A DNA stretch of 64,000 nt from Sphingobium terrigena (GCF_003591655.1 NZ_QVRA01000001.1:349195-413194); one strand, 5' to 3'; counted from the first letter of the stretch, positions 53,308 through 63,520 are shown. Notes: a model not told the origin generated them from the sequence alone. Translations and numbers: made by a program.

Positions 53308-55227
53308 TTATGTTTTCGGTTGGAGCAACCTGTCGAGGCTGCCCTCACCCTCTCCTGTCTTTTCGAGGCGCGGATAGCGCAGCCCGCCCGAATAATCGAG
53401 TGACAAAGTGCGGTAATATTTATCCTGTTTCAGGATGATCTGGATCGGCGCCTTGGCCTTGATCGCCGCCTTCCACACATCGCCGGAAAATTCATCGCCA
53501 TTGACCGCCAGGATTTTAGCCCCGATTACCAGCCCCGCCTTGAACGCCGGGCTGTCCCAGATGACGCTGCTGATTTCGCCGTCATTCTTGACGATCAGGC
53601 CGATGCCGAAACTCTGGTCGACCATCTTGTTCGCGCCCTCGGCCGCCTTGGTAAAGCCATTGGGGGTGTCGCCATAGACGAGTCGGTATCCGCCCATGGT
53701 GAAGCCGCCCTTGGGCGTTTCCCTGGTCGGGCTGTCGACATAGGTCTGGAAGAATCCCGCCCAGTCATAGGGCGCGACGCCGTTCAGCGTATTGATGACG
53801 TCCTGCCGATTATAGACGAGCTGGCCCCAGTCGCCCGGCTTCACGCCAAAGAAAGCCTTGGCGAAATCGTCCAGCCCCTTGACGCCCTTGGTCTGTTTAC
53901 GGATGATCGCGTCGGCCTCCAGCCAGATCATCAGCCCTTCATTATAATAATCTTCCGACCGCTGCCAGCTGACCCAGCCCTTGGGCCGCCGGGCGGAGAT
54001 GATCGGATCATGCGTCGTATCCTCCATCGGCCGCCATTGCCGCCCGACCGCCGTGTCCAGCTTGGCCGCGATCTGGGCGTAGGCGTCCAGCGTCTCGGCC
54101 TTGGTGAACAGGCCCGACCGCGCGCCCAGCACATAGCCCCAGAATTGCGTCTGGCCTTCATAGACCCACAGCAGATTATCCTGCATCGGCGTGCGGAAAT
54201 CGGGGGTCCAGAGCAGGTCGGGGCGACGGAACTTGCCGTCCCAGCTATGGGTGAATTCATGGGGCAGCAGGTTGCGGTCCAGCAACGCCTCGCCATCGCT
54301 CCATTTCTTGAAATAGCCCGGCTCGACCTGATTTTCCGAACTGCGATGATGTTCCAGGCCAATGCCGCCCATTTCGTCGGTGATCGCCAGCAGGAAATCA
54401 TAATGGTCAAAATGATAGCTGCCAAACAGCGCGCCCGCCTCGGCGACCAGCTTCTTGTGCTTGGCGATCTGGTCGGGGGTATAGACCAGCTCATCGGCGT
54501 CATCGGCGACGATGTTGAGCGTCACATTGCTGCCAAGGTCCACTGCCTTGAAATGCGTCCCCGCAAACACCGGCGAATCCTGCAAGGCTTCATAGTCGAT
54601 GACGTCATAGGCCACGGTGTCGCCGGTCCGCTTGCCGCGCAGCGCGGTCGCGGCCTGCCAGCCGGCGGGATAGGTCACGGTCGCCTGCACCGGAATCTGG
54701 CGGGTATAATAGCCTGCCGGGTAGAGCGAGACGCTTTCCCACTGGATATTCTGCATCTTGGGCGTCACCACGACACGGCCCTGATTGCCGACCGTCGCCG
54801 ACAGGAACTGGAACTGAGCGACGACCTGTTTGGTCCCCTGCGGCACGTCGATGACGAAGCCGAAGGCGTTGAGCGGATCGCGCTTCCAGCTCAGCGGCTT
54901 GCCATCGGCGGTGAAGGTCAGGCCGGTCAGCTTTTCCAGCTGGCCGCGCGGGGCGTGGTTGCCCGGCAGCCATTCGGGCATCAGCAGCGTCATCGGCCCG
55001 CTGGTTGCGACCGGAATCGTCTCCTTCACGCGGAAGATGCGCTGGGTCGTGTCGCTGGCATCGACCTCCAGCTTGATCGTGCCGCCGGGATAGGGAATGT
55101 CCTTGGGGACGGGGCTGGCATCGTTGATCGGCAGGGCGGTGGGCTTGGACCGGATCGCGTCCTGCGCGGCAAGCGGGCTGGCGATCGCGGTCGACAGGAT
55201 AAGGGCGGCAGCGAGGCTGCGGATCAT
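53308..55227 (-). CDS. M61 glycyl aminopeptidase-family protease with PDZ domain
   Basis: About 639 residues from MIRSLAAALILSTAIASPLAAQ (55227); the frame beyond it is not supported. Beta-rich N-terminal domain, M61 catalytic domain with zinc motif HEFTHSW (about residue 325) and a C-terminal PDZ segment (KNDGEISSVIWDSPAFKAGLVIGAKILAVNG, about 555-590). Signal peptide indicates a periplasmic peptidase. Divergent from the porin-like gene. Confidence 0.9.
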   Translation of the reverse strand: MIRSLAAALILSTAIASPLAAQDAIRSKPTALPINDASPVPKDIPYPGGTIKLEVDASDTTQRIFRVKETIPVATSGPMTLLMPEWLPGNHAPRGQLEKLTGLTFTADGKPLSWKRDPLNAFGFVIDVPQGTKQVVAQFQFLSATVGNQGRVVVTPKMQNIQWESVSLYPAGYYTRQIPVQATVTYPAGWQAATALRGKRTGDTVAYDVIDYEALQDSPVFAGTHFKAVDLGSNVTLNIVADDADELVYTPDQIAKHKKLVAEAGALFGSYHFDHYDFLLAITDEMGGIGLEHHRSSENQVEPGYFKKWSDGEALLDRNLLPHEFTHSWDGKFRRPDLLWTPDFRTPMQDNLLWVYEGQTQFWGYVLGARSGLFTKAETLDAYAQIAAKLDTAVGRQWRPMEDTTHDPIISARRPKGWVSWQRSEDYYNEGLMIWLEADAIIRKQTKGVKGLDDFAKAFFGVKPGDWGQLVYNRQDVINTLNGVAPYDWAGFFQTYVDSPTRETPKGGFTMGGYRLVYGDTPNGFTKAAEGANKMVDQSFGIGLIVKNDGEISSVIWDSPAFKAGLVIGAKILAVNGDEFSGDVWKAAIKAKAPIQIILKQDKYYRTLSLDYSGGLRYPRLEKTGEGEGSLDRLLQPKT

Positions 55228-55459
55228 GAACGTCTCCGAAAATTTGGGCTGGGCCGGACGGCCCTCATGCCGCCACAATGGCGTCGCGGCGCGGGCGCGT
55301 CCAGCCTGTCTGGATGGAAATTGCTTGATCGTGCGCGTCAACATTGCCATGGGCGCTCCCATCGGGATCAGCGCCTTCCCGGTCAGCGCATCCGCGCCAA
55401 AGGCCGCCCATTGCCCCGCCTCCTTGTGGATCAAGGCGGCGTGGATGAAGGAGCTGTGC

Positions 55460-56812
55460 GTGGATCGTTCTGCCTTTTTACCCTTTTTCGCGTGGCTGCT
55501 CGGCAGCGTCCCCGTCGTCGTACAGGCTGAGGAAAGGGCGTCCGAACAGGGGCTGGCCCTCTCCGGCAATGTCCGCTTTCGTTATGAAGCGCTGGAAGGG
55601 CAGGCCCGCGCCGGGCTGGACGATCGCATCGACCTGGTCAGCCTGCGCACTATCCTGACCGCCAGCTATGGCGCGGGGCCGATCCGGCTTGGCGCGGAAT
55701 TGTGGGACAGCCGGATGTGGGGCGGCCAGCGGGGGGAAGGGATCGGCACGGGCGAAGTCAACACGATCGAACCCGTGCAGGCGTTCGTCGCCGCCGACCT
55801 AGGCCCGTTGCTGGGGCGCGGCAGCAAGACGTCCGTGCAACTGGGGCGCTTCATGCTGAATCTGGGGTCGCGGCGGCTGATCGCGGCGGATGATTATCGC
55901 AACACCACCAACGGCTCCACCGGTGCGCGCGTTGATATCGCCACCGCACGCGGCGGCACCGCCACGCTGATCTATGTCCTGCCGCAGATGCGCCGTCCTG
56001 ACGATGAAGCATCCGTGCTGGACAATCGTGGCGGGCTGGACCGGGAAAGCTTCGACCTTCAGCTATGGGGCGGCTATGGCGCGCAGAAGATTGCGCGCGG
56101 GGCCATGGCGGAAATCGGCTATTTCCGCCTGATCGAGCGTGACATGCCCGGCCGCCCGACCCGCAACCGCGACCTGCACAGCATCAGCGCCCGCATCATG
56201 CGCGACCCCGCGCCCGCGCGCCTGGACTTTGAGGTGGAAGGAATCGGCCAGATGGGCAGCATCCGCGCCAGCGCGGCGCCCGCTGCCCTGCCGATCGATG
56301 TCGCGGCCTGGTTCGTTCACGCCGACATGGGGTATAGCTTTCCCGGCCACCTGCGCGCGCGGGTTTCGGCCGAGTTTGATTATGCCAGCGGCGACCGGCC
56401 GGGCCGCAGCTATGGCCGGTTCGATACGCTGTTCGGGATGCGGCGGGGCGACTTCGTACCGGCGGGCATCTTTGCCCAGACCGGTCGCGCCAACATATTG
56501 ACGCCCGGATTGCGGGTGGAAATGGCGCCGGGCAAGCGGCTGGACCTGTTCGCGGCATGGCATCCGATGTGGCTTGCCGCGCGCAACGACGCCTTTTCCA
56601 CGACCGGGGTGCGGGATGCTGGCGGCCGGTCGGGGCGCTTTGCGGGTCATGGGCTGGACGGGCGGCTGCGCTGGTGGGCGAGGCCGCAAAAACTGCGCGT
56701 GGAAATCAATGCCAGCTGGATCGGCAAGGGGCGCTTTTTGCGCGACGCACCCAATGCCCCGGATGCCGGCAACCCGCGCTATATCTCGCTGGCGCTCTCG
56801 TCGATGTTCTGA
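55460..56812 (+). CDS. Porin-like outer-membrane protein (alginate-export/AlgE-type domain)
   Basis: About 450 residues from a GTG at 55460, with AAGGAG 6 bases upstream and a signal peptide (MDRSAFLPFFAWLLGSVPVVVQA). A beta-barrel pattern follows throughout, with LSGNVRFRYEALEGQAR, LRTILTASYGAGPIRLGAELWDSRMWGG, and a terminal Phe after ISLALSSMF. The fold is like the alginate_exp family, which is common for sphingomonad outer-membrane channels; the solute cannot be named. Long frames starting earlier run through the M61 promoter. Confidence 0.8.
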   Translation: MDRSAFLPFFAWLLGSVPVVVQAEERASEQGLALSGNVRFRYEALEGQARAGLDDRIDLVSLRTILTASYGAGPIRLGAELWDSRMWGGQRGEGIGTGEVNTIEPVQAFVAADLGPLLGRGSKTSVQLGRFMLNLGSRRLIAADDYRNTTNGSTGARVDIATARGGTATLIYVLPQMRRPDDEASVLDNRGGLDRESFDLQLWGGYGAQKIARGAMAEIGYFRLIERDMPGRPTRNRDLHSISARIMRDPAPARLDFEVEGIGQMGSIRASAAPAALPIDVAAWFVHADMGYSFPGHLRARVSAEFDYASGDRPGRSYGRFDTLFGMRRGDFVPAGIFAQTGRANILTPGLRVEMAPGKRLDLFAAWHPMWLAARNDAFSTTGVRDAGGRSGRFAGHGLDGRLRWWARPQKLRVEINASWIGKGRFLRDAPNAPDAGNPRYISLALSSMF

Positions 56813-56863
56813 CCGCAAAATCCGCGTTTCCTTGGGACACAATTGCGGTTAAAGGCCCGGCAT

Positions 56864-58150
56864 ATGGCGAAAATCGAAACTCCGCGTCCGGTTCGTGGCA
56901 CGCAAGACATGTTGGGCGGCACCCCGGACGCATTTGCGGAACGGTTTGCGCATGTGGTCGCGACCTTTGACCGGGTGCGCAAACTATACGGCTTTCAGCG
57001 GGTCGAGGTGCCGGTGTTTGAATCCACCGCCGTTTTCGCCCGGTCGCTGGGCGAATCCACCGATGTCGTGTCGAAGGAAATGTACACGTTCGAGGATCGC
57101 GGTGGCGATTCCATCACGCTGCGCCCGGAATTTACCGCCGGGATCAGCCGCGCCTATATCACCGAAGGCTGGCAGCAATATGCGCCGCTCAAAGTCGCGA
57201 CCCATGGGCCTTTGTTCCGCTACGAACGGCCGCAAAAGGGTCGTTTCCGCCAGTTCCACCAGCTCGACGCCGAAATCATCGGCGCGGCCGAGCCGGGCGC
57301 GGACGTGGAACTGCTGGTGTTCGCGGACCAGTTGCTGAAAGAATTGGGCATCAATGACGGCGTAACCCTGACGCTCAACACGCTGGGGGACGCACAAAGT
57401 CGCGAGGCATGGCGCGCCGCGCTGATCGCCCATTTCGAGGCGCATCGCGGGGACTTGTCAGAGGACAGCGTCGAGCGGCTGGGCAAGAACCCGCTGCGCA
57501 TCCTGGACAGCAAAGACCCGCGCGACCGCCCCGTCGCCGACAGTGCGCCGGATATCGACGCCTATCTGACCGACGAGGCGCGTGGCTTTTTCGAGAAGGT
57601 GACGAGCGGGCTGGATGCCGCTGGCGTGGCGTGGGAACGCAATGCCCGGCTGGTGCGCGGCCTCGACTATTATCGCCACACCGCCTTCGAGTTCGTCACC
57701 GACCGGCTGGGCGCGCAAGGTACGGTGCTGGGCGGCGGGCGTTATGACGGGTTGATCGAGAATCTGGGTGGGCCTGCCACGCCTGCGGTCGGCTGGGCCG
57801 CGGGGATCGAGCGGCTGGCGATGTTGGTGGATGCGCCGGAGGGGGAGATCATCATCTCGGTTGTTCCAGATAACGCTGAAGTGGACGAAGAAGCACAGCG
57901 GATTGCCTCAAGGCTGCGCGCATCCAATATTGCTGTTGATGTTGCTTTTAAAGGTAACGCAAAGAAACGCGTCGAACTCGCAAAAAAACGCAAGCATACT
58001 GCGATCTTGATTGTTCGGTCGACTTCTGGCGACCGAGAAAAGCTTTATCTTCAACATATTGATGAGGGCAAGGACAAAGCTGAGGTCCATAAGTTGGTTT
58101 ACGGCGCGCTTGGGCTGGATTCAGGTTTGTCGGGCGGTGATCTTCGCTAA
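56864..58150 (+). CDS. hisS: Histidyl-tRNA synthetase
   Basis: 428 residues from [19 protein letters not shown] (56864). Class II motifs: motif 1 near [18 protein letters not shown], motif 2 [19 protein letters not shown], His[14 protein letters not shown], and motif 3 [12 protein letters not shown]. The anticodon-binding C-terminus begins near residue 330. From about base 57850 the codon use shifts sharply toward A/T in the third position, though the reading frame and the fold signals ([22 protein letters not shown]) stay intact. Confidence 0.93.
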   Translation: MAKIETPRPVRGTQDMLGGTPDAFAERFAHVVATFDRVRKLYGFQRVEVPVFESTAVFARSLGESTDVVSKEMYTFEDRGGDSITLRPEFTAGISRAYITEGWQQYAPLKVATHGPLFRYERPQKGRFRQFHQLDAEIIGAAEPGADVELLVFADQLLKELGINDGVTLTLNTLGDAQSREAWRAALIAHFEAHRGDLSEDSVERLGKNPLRILDSKDPRDRPVADSAPDIDAYLTDEARGFFEKVTSGLDAAGVAWERNARLVRGLDYYRHTAFEFVTDRLGAQGTVLGGGRYDGLIENLGGPATPAVGWAAGIERLAMLVDAPEGEIIISVVPDNAEVDEEAQRIASRLRASNIAVDVAFKGNAKKRVELAKKRKHTAILIVRSTSGDREKLYLQHIDEGKDKAEVHKLVYGALGLDSGLSGGDLR

Positions 58151-58181
58151 TGCCGAATTTCGCTGCCCGACCACCCCTTAC

Positions 58182-58284
58182 CCCGTTCGCCCTGAGCCTG
58201 TCGAAGGGCTCGCCTGAGCGCAGCGAAGGTCCCGGCCTCGCCTCCGCTCGGCAGAAGGCTTCGACTTCGCTCAGCCCGAACGGA
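58182..58284. repeat. Dispersed palindromic repeat, family A (copy 4)
   Basis: CGTTCGCCCTGAGCCTGTCG at the left and CTTCGCTCAGCCCGAACGG at the right, with internal GCTCGCCTGAGCGCAGCGAA. Lies between hisS and prfA, on the same strand. Confidence 0.85.
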
Positions 58285-58301
58285 TTGGGGGTAGGGGTCT
58301 A

Positions 58302-59393
58302 ATGCACATATCCCCCGAACGCATCGCGCAGATTGAGGCGCGTAGGGATGAGGTGCAGGCGTCGATGACGCGCGCCGATCTGCCGCCCGATGCGTTTGTG
58401 CGCCTGTCGAAGGAATATGCCGAGATCGAGCCGGTTGCCCGCGCCGCGCATGAAGTGCGTCGCTTGCGGCAGGAACTGGCCGCGCTCGACTATATGGCGG
58501 GCGGGGTGGATGCGGACGCGGACCCGCTGATGCGCGAAATGGCGCAGGAGGAGATGCAGCTGCTCAAAAGCCAGCTGCCCGCCGCCGAACGCGCGCTGGC
58601 GCTGCAATTGCTGCCGCGCGATTCGGCCGATGCGCGCCCGGCCATGCTGGAAATCCGCGCCGGGACGGGCGGGGACGAGGCGGCCCTGTTCGCGGGCGAC
58701 CTGTTCCGCATGTATCAGCGCTACGCCGATTCGCTGGGCTGGAAGATGGAGTTGATGTCGGCCAATGCGTCCGAAGCGGGCGGCTACAAGGAGGTCGTCG
58801 CCTCCATCACCGGCACCGGCGTGTTCGCGAAACTCAAATTTGAAAGCGGCGTCCACCGCGTCCAGCGCGTCCCCGTCACCGAAAGCGGCGGGCGCATCCA
58901 CACGTCGGCGGCGACCGTCGCGGTGCTGCCGGAACCGGAGGAAGTCGACGTCCAGATCGCCGATGGCGACCTCAAGATCGACATATATCGCGCGTCGGGC
59001 GCTGGCGGGCAGCATGTCAACACGACCGATTCGGCGGTCCGCATTACCCATTTGCCCAGCGGGCTGGTGGTGATCCAGCAGGACGAACGATCCCAGCACA
59101 AGAATAAGGCCAAGGCGATGCAGGTGCTGCGCGCCCGCCTCTATGAAGCCGAACGCGAACGCACCCAGAGCGAACAGGCGGGCGCGCGCAAGGCGATGGT
59201 GGGATCGGGCGACCGATCCGAACGCATCCGCACCTATAATTTCCCCCAAGGCCGCGTCACCGACCACCGCATCAACCTGACACTGCACCGCCTGCCGGAG
59301 ATTCTCGAAGGGCCGGGGCTGGCCGAAGTCATCGACGCGCTGATCGCGGAGGATGAAGCGGCGCGGCTGGCGCAGTTGGACGGGGTCGGGTGA
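58302..59393 (+). CDS. prfA: Peptide chain release factor 1
   Basis: 363 residues. RF1 pattern: domain 2 has [20 protein letters not shown], the tripeptide anticodon region PVTESGGR near 191-198, and the catalytic GGQ at 235-237 in [10 protein letters not shown]. It terminates translation at UAA and UAG. Followed by prmC, the methyltransferase that modifies this GGQ glutamine, 209 bases downstream. Confidence 0.97.
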   Translation: MHISPERIAQIEARRDEVQASMTRADLPPDAFVRLSKEYAEIEPVARAAHEVRRLRQELAALDYMAGGVDADADPLMREMAQEEMQLLKSQLPAAERALALQLLPRDSADARPAMLEIRAGTGGDEAALFAGDLFRMYQRYADSLGWKMELMSANASEAGGYKEVVASITGTGVFAKLKFESGVHRVQRVPVTESGGRIHTSAATVAVLPEPEEVDVQIADGDLKIDIYRASGAGGQHVNTTDSAVRITHLPSGLVVIQQDERSQHKNKAKAMQVLRARLYEAERERTQSEQAGARKAMVGSGDRSERIRTYNFPQGRVTDHRINLTLHRLPEILEGPGLAEVIDALIAEDEAARLAQLDGVG

Positions 59394-59458
59394 GCGACCT
59401 GCTTCTCTCTTCCCTGACAGCGGATCGTTGCGACATACTGGCAGTTCCACAATTGATC

Positions 59459-59547
59459 GTCATTCCCGCGCAGGCGGGAATCCATCTCCTGCCTTATCAT
59501 CATGATCCTAGGGCGGGAGATGGATCCCCGCCTACGCGGGGATGACA
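59459..59547. repeat. Dispersed hairpin-pair repeat, family B (copy 4)
   Basis: GTCATTCCCGCGCAGGCGGG at the left and CCCCGCCTACGCGGGGATGA at the right. Stems here are CCCGC/GCGGG, again paired despite sequence change. Separates prfA from prmC. Confidence 0.85.
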
Positions 59548-59602
59548 AAAATCTGTTCATGATGAATATCGCAACCATCTCTGTCAGGGAGGGGAGACAG
59601 GT

Positions 59603-60439
59603 ATGACCATCCCCGACACCCTGCGCGCGGCATCTGTCCAGCTTGGCGTCGCCAGCGATACGCCGCGCCTCGACGCCGAATTGTTGATGGCCCATGCGCT
59701 GGGTTTGTCCCGCAACGATCTGCTGCTGCGCCAGCGCGACCTGACCGTGCCGCCGGGCTTTGCGGCGTTGATTGCGCGTCGTCTTGCCGGGGAGCCGATC
59801 GCCTATATTATCGGCTATCGCGATTTCTGGACGATCAGCCTGGCTGTGACCCCGGACGTGCTGATCCCCCGCCCGGACAGCGAAACGTTGATCGAGGCGG
59901 CGGTGACGCATTTTGTCGGGCGCGCGCCGCAATCCATCCTCGACCTTGGCACCGGCTCCGGCGCGCTACTGCTGGCAGGCTTGAGCGAATGGCCTGATGC
60001 TCACGGGCTTGGGATCGATGCTTCGCCCGGCGCGCTGGCGGTGGCGCAGGGCAATGCGGAGCGGCTGGGGCTTGCCGACCGCGCGACTTTCCATTTGGGT
60101 GACTGGGCGTTGGGGATAGAAGGTCCGTTCGACCTGATCCTGATCAACCCGCCCTATATTGCGCGCAGTGCCACGCTGGCGGGCGATGTGCTGCATGAGC
60201 CGGACAGCGCGCTGTTTGCCGGGGCTGAGGGACTGGACGATTATCGCCGCATCGCGCCCGATCTGCCCCGGCTGATTGCGCCCGGCGGCATGGCTGCGAT
60301 CGAGATCGGCTATGACCAGAAGGATGCCGTTTCGACGCTGCTGGCGGAGGCGGGCCTGCGCGTGCGGGCGTTGCAGGACCTTGCCGGGCATGATCGTTGT
60401 CTGGTCGCAACATGGCCGTCCAGCGACGGCACAGCGTAA
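59603..60439 (+). CDS. prmC: Release factor glutamine methyltransferase PrmC
   Basis: 278 residues; SAM-dependent: DLGTGSG at 114-120 binds SAM and NPPY at 182-185 is the glutamine-methylation motif. It methylates the Gln of the GGQ motif of RF1/RF2. Located next to prfA, as is common. Start has GGAGGGGAG upstream. Confidence 0.95.
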   Translation: MTIPDTLRAASVQLGVASDTPRLDAELLMAHALGLSRNDLLLRQRDLTVPPGFAALIARRLAGEPIAYIIGYRDFWTISLAVTPDVLIPRPDSETLIEAAVTHFVGRAPQSILDLGTGSGALLLAGLSEWPDAHGLGIDASPGALAVAQGNAERLGLADRATFHLGDWALGIEGPFDLILINPPYIARSATLAGDVLHEPDSALFAGAEGLDDYRRIAPDLPRLIAPGGMAAIEIGYDQKDAVSTLLAEAGLRVRALQDLAGHDRCLVATWPSSDGTA

Positions 60440-60742
60440 TTAACGCCATGACAAGCGGAAATTGCTTGGTTTCTCCGGCGAAAGCCTCTACATCGACAGC
60501 AGAGATGGCACTATCTCGTGATATGGTCGGTTCAGGCCATTGATAGAAAAGGCCTTTCTCTACGCTCCTGACAGTCATGACGGCGCTGCTGCCCGGCGCC
60601 GCTGGCAGCTTGAGGCACTGGCCCTTTGAACCGGCCATGCCCGGCGGAGCCGTATCCGGTCTGATGTGCGGGCCGTGCTTGGGGATGGCGACGGAACAGA
60701 GTTTTCAGCCAATATGATGACAGCGAACGCAAGGATCATGTC
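60440..60742. other. Gap between prmC and the DUF4167 gene
   Basis: No gene recognised. A short AGGCC/GGCCT hairpin (60534-60555) followed by TTTCTC could be a weak terminator for prmC. A tiny ATG-TCT-TGA at 60738 overlaps the TTG start of the next gene. No tRNA or repeat-family copy is present. Confidence 0.5.
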
Positions 60743-61684
60743 TTGATCAACAACCGGCAGGCCGGTCGCCGCAATCGCGGCCGGAACAATAATAACAACG
60801 GACGTCCCAATAATGGTGGCAATCGGGGCGGGGGCGATAATGGCAACCGCATCGACAACCGCGCCCGTGGCAATGCGACCCAGCTTCTTGAGAAATACAA
60901 GAATATGGCGCGCGATGCCCAGATGGCGGGCGACCGGGTGAATGCGGAATATTATCTGCAATTTGCCGACCATTATTTCCGCGTGCTGGCCGACAATCGC
61001 GCCCGGCAGGAAGAGCAGCAAGCCAATCAGCCGCAGCGTCACCGCCGCCCGGACGAGAATTTCGACGAGGATGGCGATGATTTCGAGGGCGTTGCTGACG
61101 GCGTCGACGAATTCCGCACCGATTCCTCTTCCTATGATCGCACGCCACGCGAACAGCCCGACCGCGCCCCGCGTGAGCAGGCCGAACGCGCGCCGCGTGA
61201 CTATGGTGATCGCGCCCCGCGTGACAATGACCGGGCACCGCGCGACTTTGATCGAGCGCCCCGCGACAATGACCGCGCCCCGCGCGATCAGGGCGATCGT
61301 CCGCAGCGCGACTTTGCGCCGCGCGACCAGAATCGCCGTCAGGACGAAGTACGCGAAGAGCGCGGCCCACGCCGTGACCGCCCGCGTCGCGACCGTCCGG
61401 TCTTTGCCGAAGCGCAGCCCCAGGTCGAACAGGCCGCGCCCGCCCCGGTTGCTGCTCCGGTCGTAGAGGCCGCGCCTGCGCCGCAGATGGAAGAAGCGCC
61501 CAAGCCGCGCCGTGGTCGCCCACGCAAGGTCGTCGATGTGGCAGCATCCGAAGTGCCTGTCGGTCTGGACATGGCTATCCTGCCACCCTCGATCGCGCGC
61601 GCCGACAATGATAGCGACGTCAGCGAGGACGCGCCCAAGAAGCGCACCCGCCGCCCACGCGCGACGACGCAAGCGGCCGAATAA
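60743..61684 (+). CDS. DUF4167 protein, Arg/Asn-rich, with tandem repeats
   Basis: 313 residues, starting at a TTG (MINNRQAGRRNRGRNN...), supported by AAGGA 7 bases upstream and by the typical MINNRQ family start; no in-frame ATG or GTG exists upstream before a stop. The DUF4167 core is NATQLLEKYKNMARDAQMAGDRVNAEYYLQFADHYFRVL (about 44-82). The rest is disordered, with a tandem (DR)APRD(N/F/Y) repeat from about residue 132 to 190 and a basic C-terminus (GRPRKVV, KKRTRRPRATT). Function unknown; the composition suggests RNA or nucleic-acid binding. A terminator follows. Confidence 0.85.
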   Translation: MINNRQAGRRNRGRNNNNNGRPNNGGNRGGGDNGNRIDNRARGNATQLLEKYKNMARDAQMAGDRVNAEYYLQFADHYFRVLADNRARQEEQQANQPQRHRRPDENFDEDGDDFEGVADGVDEFRTDSSSYDRTPREQPDRAPREQAERAPRDYGDRAPRDNDRAPRDFDRAPRDNDRAPRDQGDRPQRDFAPRDQNRRQDEVREERGPRRDRPRRDRPVFAEAQPQVEQAAPAPVAAPVVEAAPAPQMEEAPKPRRGRPRKVVDVAASEVPVGLDMAILPPSIARADNDSDVSEDAPKKRTRRPRATTQAAE

Positions 61685-61710
61685 GCCGCATCGCTGCATC
61701 GAGTTGAAAA

Positions 61711-61746
61711 AAAAGGGGACGGTGCCCGGCGCGCCGTCCCCTTTTT
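61711..61746 (+). terminator. Rho-independent terminator after the DUF4167 gene
   Basis: AGGGGACGG (61714-61722) pairs with CCGTCCCCT (61734-61742), followed by TTTT. An A run precedes it, so it could function in both directions. Confidence 0.9.
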
Positions 61747-62119
61747 CATGGCATCGCTGTGGTTTGCAAATCCGATGTCGGCATGTTGAACAAAGCCCAT
61801 CCTCCCCTTGCAGGCAGGGCTATCGCATATGGACTGCCCCCTCCCTCATCGTCATGCTGAACTTGTTTCAGCATCCATGTCTCGTCTCAAACCACGGCTT
61901 TTGGGGCACGATGGATCCTGAAATACATTCAGGATGACGTTGTAGGGGTAACGAAAAGTCATATGCAATTCCCCTGCTTTGCAGGGGAGGATTTTGGCGG
62001 ATTCTGTCCAAGTTCGGCTGTTGTGTTTGCGAAGGACAGGATCGCCTTTTTCATGCCCGCTTCCCAATCGCGGTGGCTTGCGGCACAAGGCGACGACAAT
62101 GTCGGGAGAGACCTGCCCC
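61747..62119. other. Gap between the DUF4167 terminator and the DUF4139 gene
   Basis: Holds a family-B repeat (61852-61939) and a short CCCCTGC/GCAGGGG hairpin near 61973-61989. No gene with a ribosome site was found. The promoter for the DUF4139 gene should be in the right half. Confidence 0.5.
61852..61939. repeat. Dispersed hairpin-pair repeat, family B (copy 5)
   Basis: GTCATGCTGAACTTGTTTCAGC at the left and GGATCCTGAAATACATTCAGGATGAC at the right. The stems (GCTGAA/TTCAGC and CCTGAA/TTCAGG) differ from other copies but still pair. Confidence 0.8.
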
Positions 62120-63520
62120 ATGACCGCCCTTCGCCTGCTTGCGCCGCTGCTGTGCGCGCTTCCCGTCGCTGCGCTGGCACAGGGGGCGGCCGATCCGACC
62201 GGCGCTTCGGCCCAGGGCGATGTTGCCGTCACCATCTATAATAATGGCCAGTCGCTGGTGCAGGATGACCGGCAACTGGTGATGACGGTGGGGCGCAACC
62301 GCATCGAATTTCCCGATGTGTCGGCGCGTATTCGGCCTGAAACCGTCACTCTTTCCGGCCCCGGCATCGCGATCGTCGAACAGAATTTCGACTATGATCT
62401 GCTGTCGCCTGACAAGCTGATGGACAAGGCGGTGGGGCAGGAGGTGACGCTGGTGCGCACCAATCCCGCCACCGGCGCGGAAACGCGCGAGCGGGCCAAG
62501 ATACTCGCGGCCAATGGCGGCATCGTCCTCCAGATCGGCGCGCGGATCGAGGTGCTGCGCGACGATGGCCTGCCGGTGCGGGTGATCTTCGACCGGGTGC
62601 CGCCCAACTTGCGGGCCAAGCCGACTCTCTCCGTCACCGTGGACGCGGCGCGTGGCGGCGCGGTGCCGACGCGCCTGTCCTACCTCACCCCCAATCTGGG
62701 CTGGACCGCCGATTATGTCGCGCTGTTCGACGCGGGCAAAGGGGCGATGGACATGCAGGGCTGGGTGACGCTGACCAACAATAGCGGTACGACCTTCAGC
62801 AATGCGCGCACGATCCTGGTTGCGGGCAATCCCGCCAATGGCGGCGGGCGGACCAACTGGTGGCAATCGGGCAGCGGTGCGATCGATCAGGCGGGGACGG
62901 AAAGCGGCCCGCGCGAACGGCTGGGCGACTATTATCTTTATCCCCTTGAGCGCCGCACGACGATCGCCAACGCGCAGCAGAAACAGGTGAGCTTTCTGGA
63001 TGTGAAGGGTGCGCCTGCACGGGCGACCTATGAATATCTCAACCCCTGGATGGGCAGTTCGGCTGAACCGCTGAGCGCATCGAGCGTGCTGAAATTTTCG
63101 ACATCGAAGCAGGGCGGGTTGGGCGATCAACTGCCCGCCGGCACCATCCGCGTCTATATGCGCGATGCGCGCGGAGACCCGCAATTCATCGGCGAAAACA
63201 GCATCGACCATACGCCGATGGGATCATCGATGGCGCTGCGCACCGGCGAGGCGTTCGACGTCAAGGTCCGGCCGACGGTCGAACAGCGCACGAAAAAGGG
63301 TGCGTCGCGCTGGGAAACAAAGATGCGCTACACGCTGACCAACGCCCGGCCTGAGGCCATTACGGTCGATCTGGCGCAGGGCGGCCTGTGGGGCGACACC
63401 CGCGTCACCGCCCAGAGCGTGGAGGGACGGCGCGTGTCGGCCGACCGGATGGAATGGAGCGTGCCGGTCCCGGCCAATGGTTCGGTGGACCTGACCGTCA
63501 CCTTCGATTCGCGCTATTGA
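62120..63520 (+). CDS. DUF4139 domain exported protein
   Basis: 466 residues from MTALRLLAPLLCALPVAALAQ at 62120 (ribosome site GGGAGAG; a Met at 62099 has none). A signal peptide is followed by a beta-rich protein with DVAVTIYNNGQSLVQDDRQLVM, TLSYLTPNLGWTADYVALFD, YYLYPLERRTTIANAQQKQVSFLD and PANGSVDLTVTFDSRY, the DUF4139 pattern. Function unknown. Its TGA overlaps the start of a second, related gene. Confidence 0.85.
   Translation: MTALRLLAPLLCALPVAALAQGAADPTGASAQGDVAVTIYNNGQSLVQDDRQLVMTVGRNRIEFPDVSARIRPETVTLSGPGIAIVEQNFDYDLLSPDKLMDKAVGQEVTLVRTNPATGAETRERAKILAANGGIVLQIGARIEVLRDDGLPVRVIFDRVPPNLRAKPTLSVTVDAARGGAVPTRLSYLTPNLGWTADYVALFDAGKGAMDMQGWVTLTNNSGTTFSNARTILVAGNPANGGGRTNWWQSGSGAIDQAGTESGPRERLGDYYLYPLERRTTIANAQQKQVSFLDVKGAPARATYEYLNPWMGSSAEPLSASSVLKFSTSKQGGLGDQLPAGTIRVYMRDARGDPQFIGENSIDHTPMGSSMALRTGEAFDVKVRPTVEQRTKKGASRWETKMRYTLTNARPEAITVDLAQGGLWGDTRVTAQSVEGRRVSADRMEWSVPVPANGSVDLTVTFDSRY

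Noticed and set aside
55097..55459. Upstream extension of the porin-like gene
   Set aside because: Antisense to the M61 signal region; the GTG at 55460 has a ribosome site and a signal peptide.
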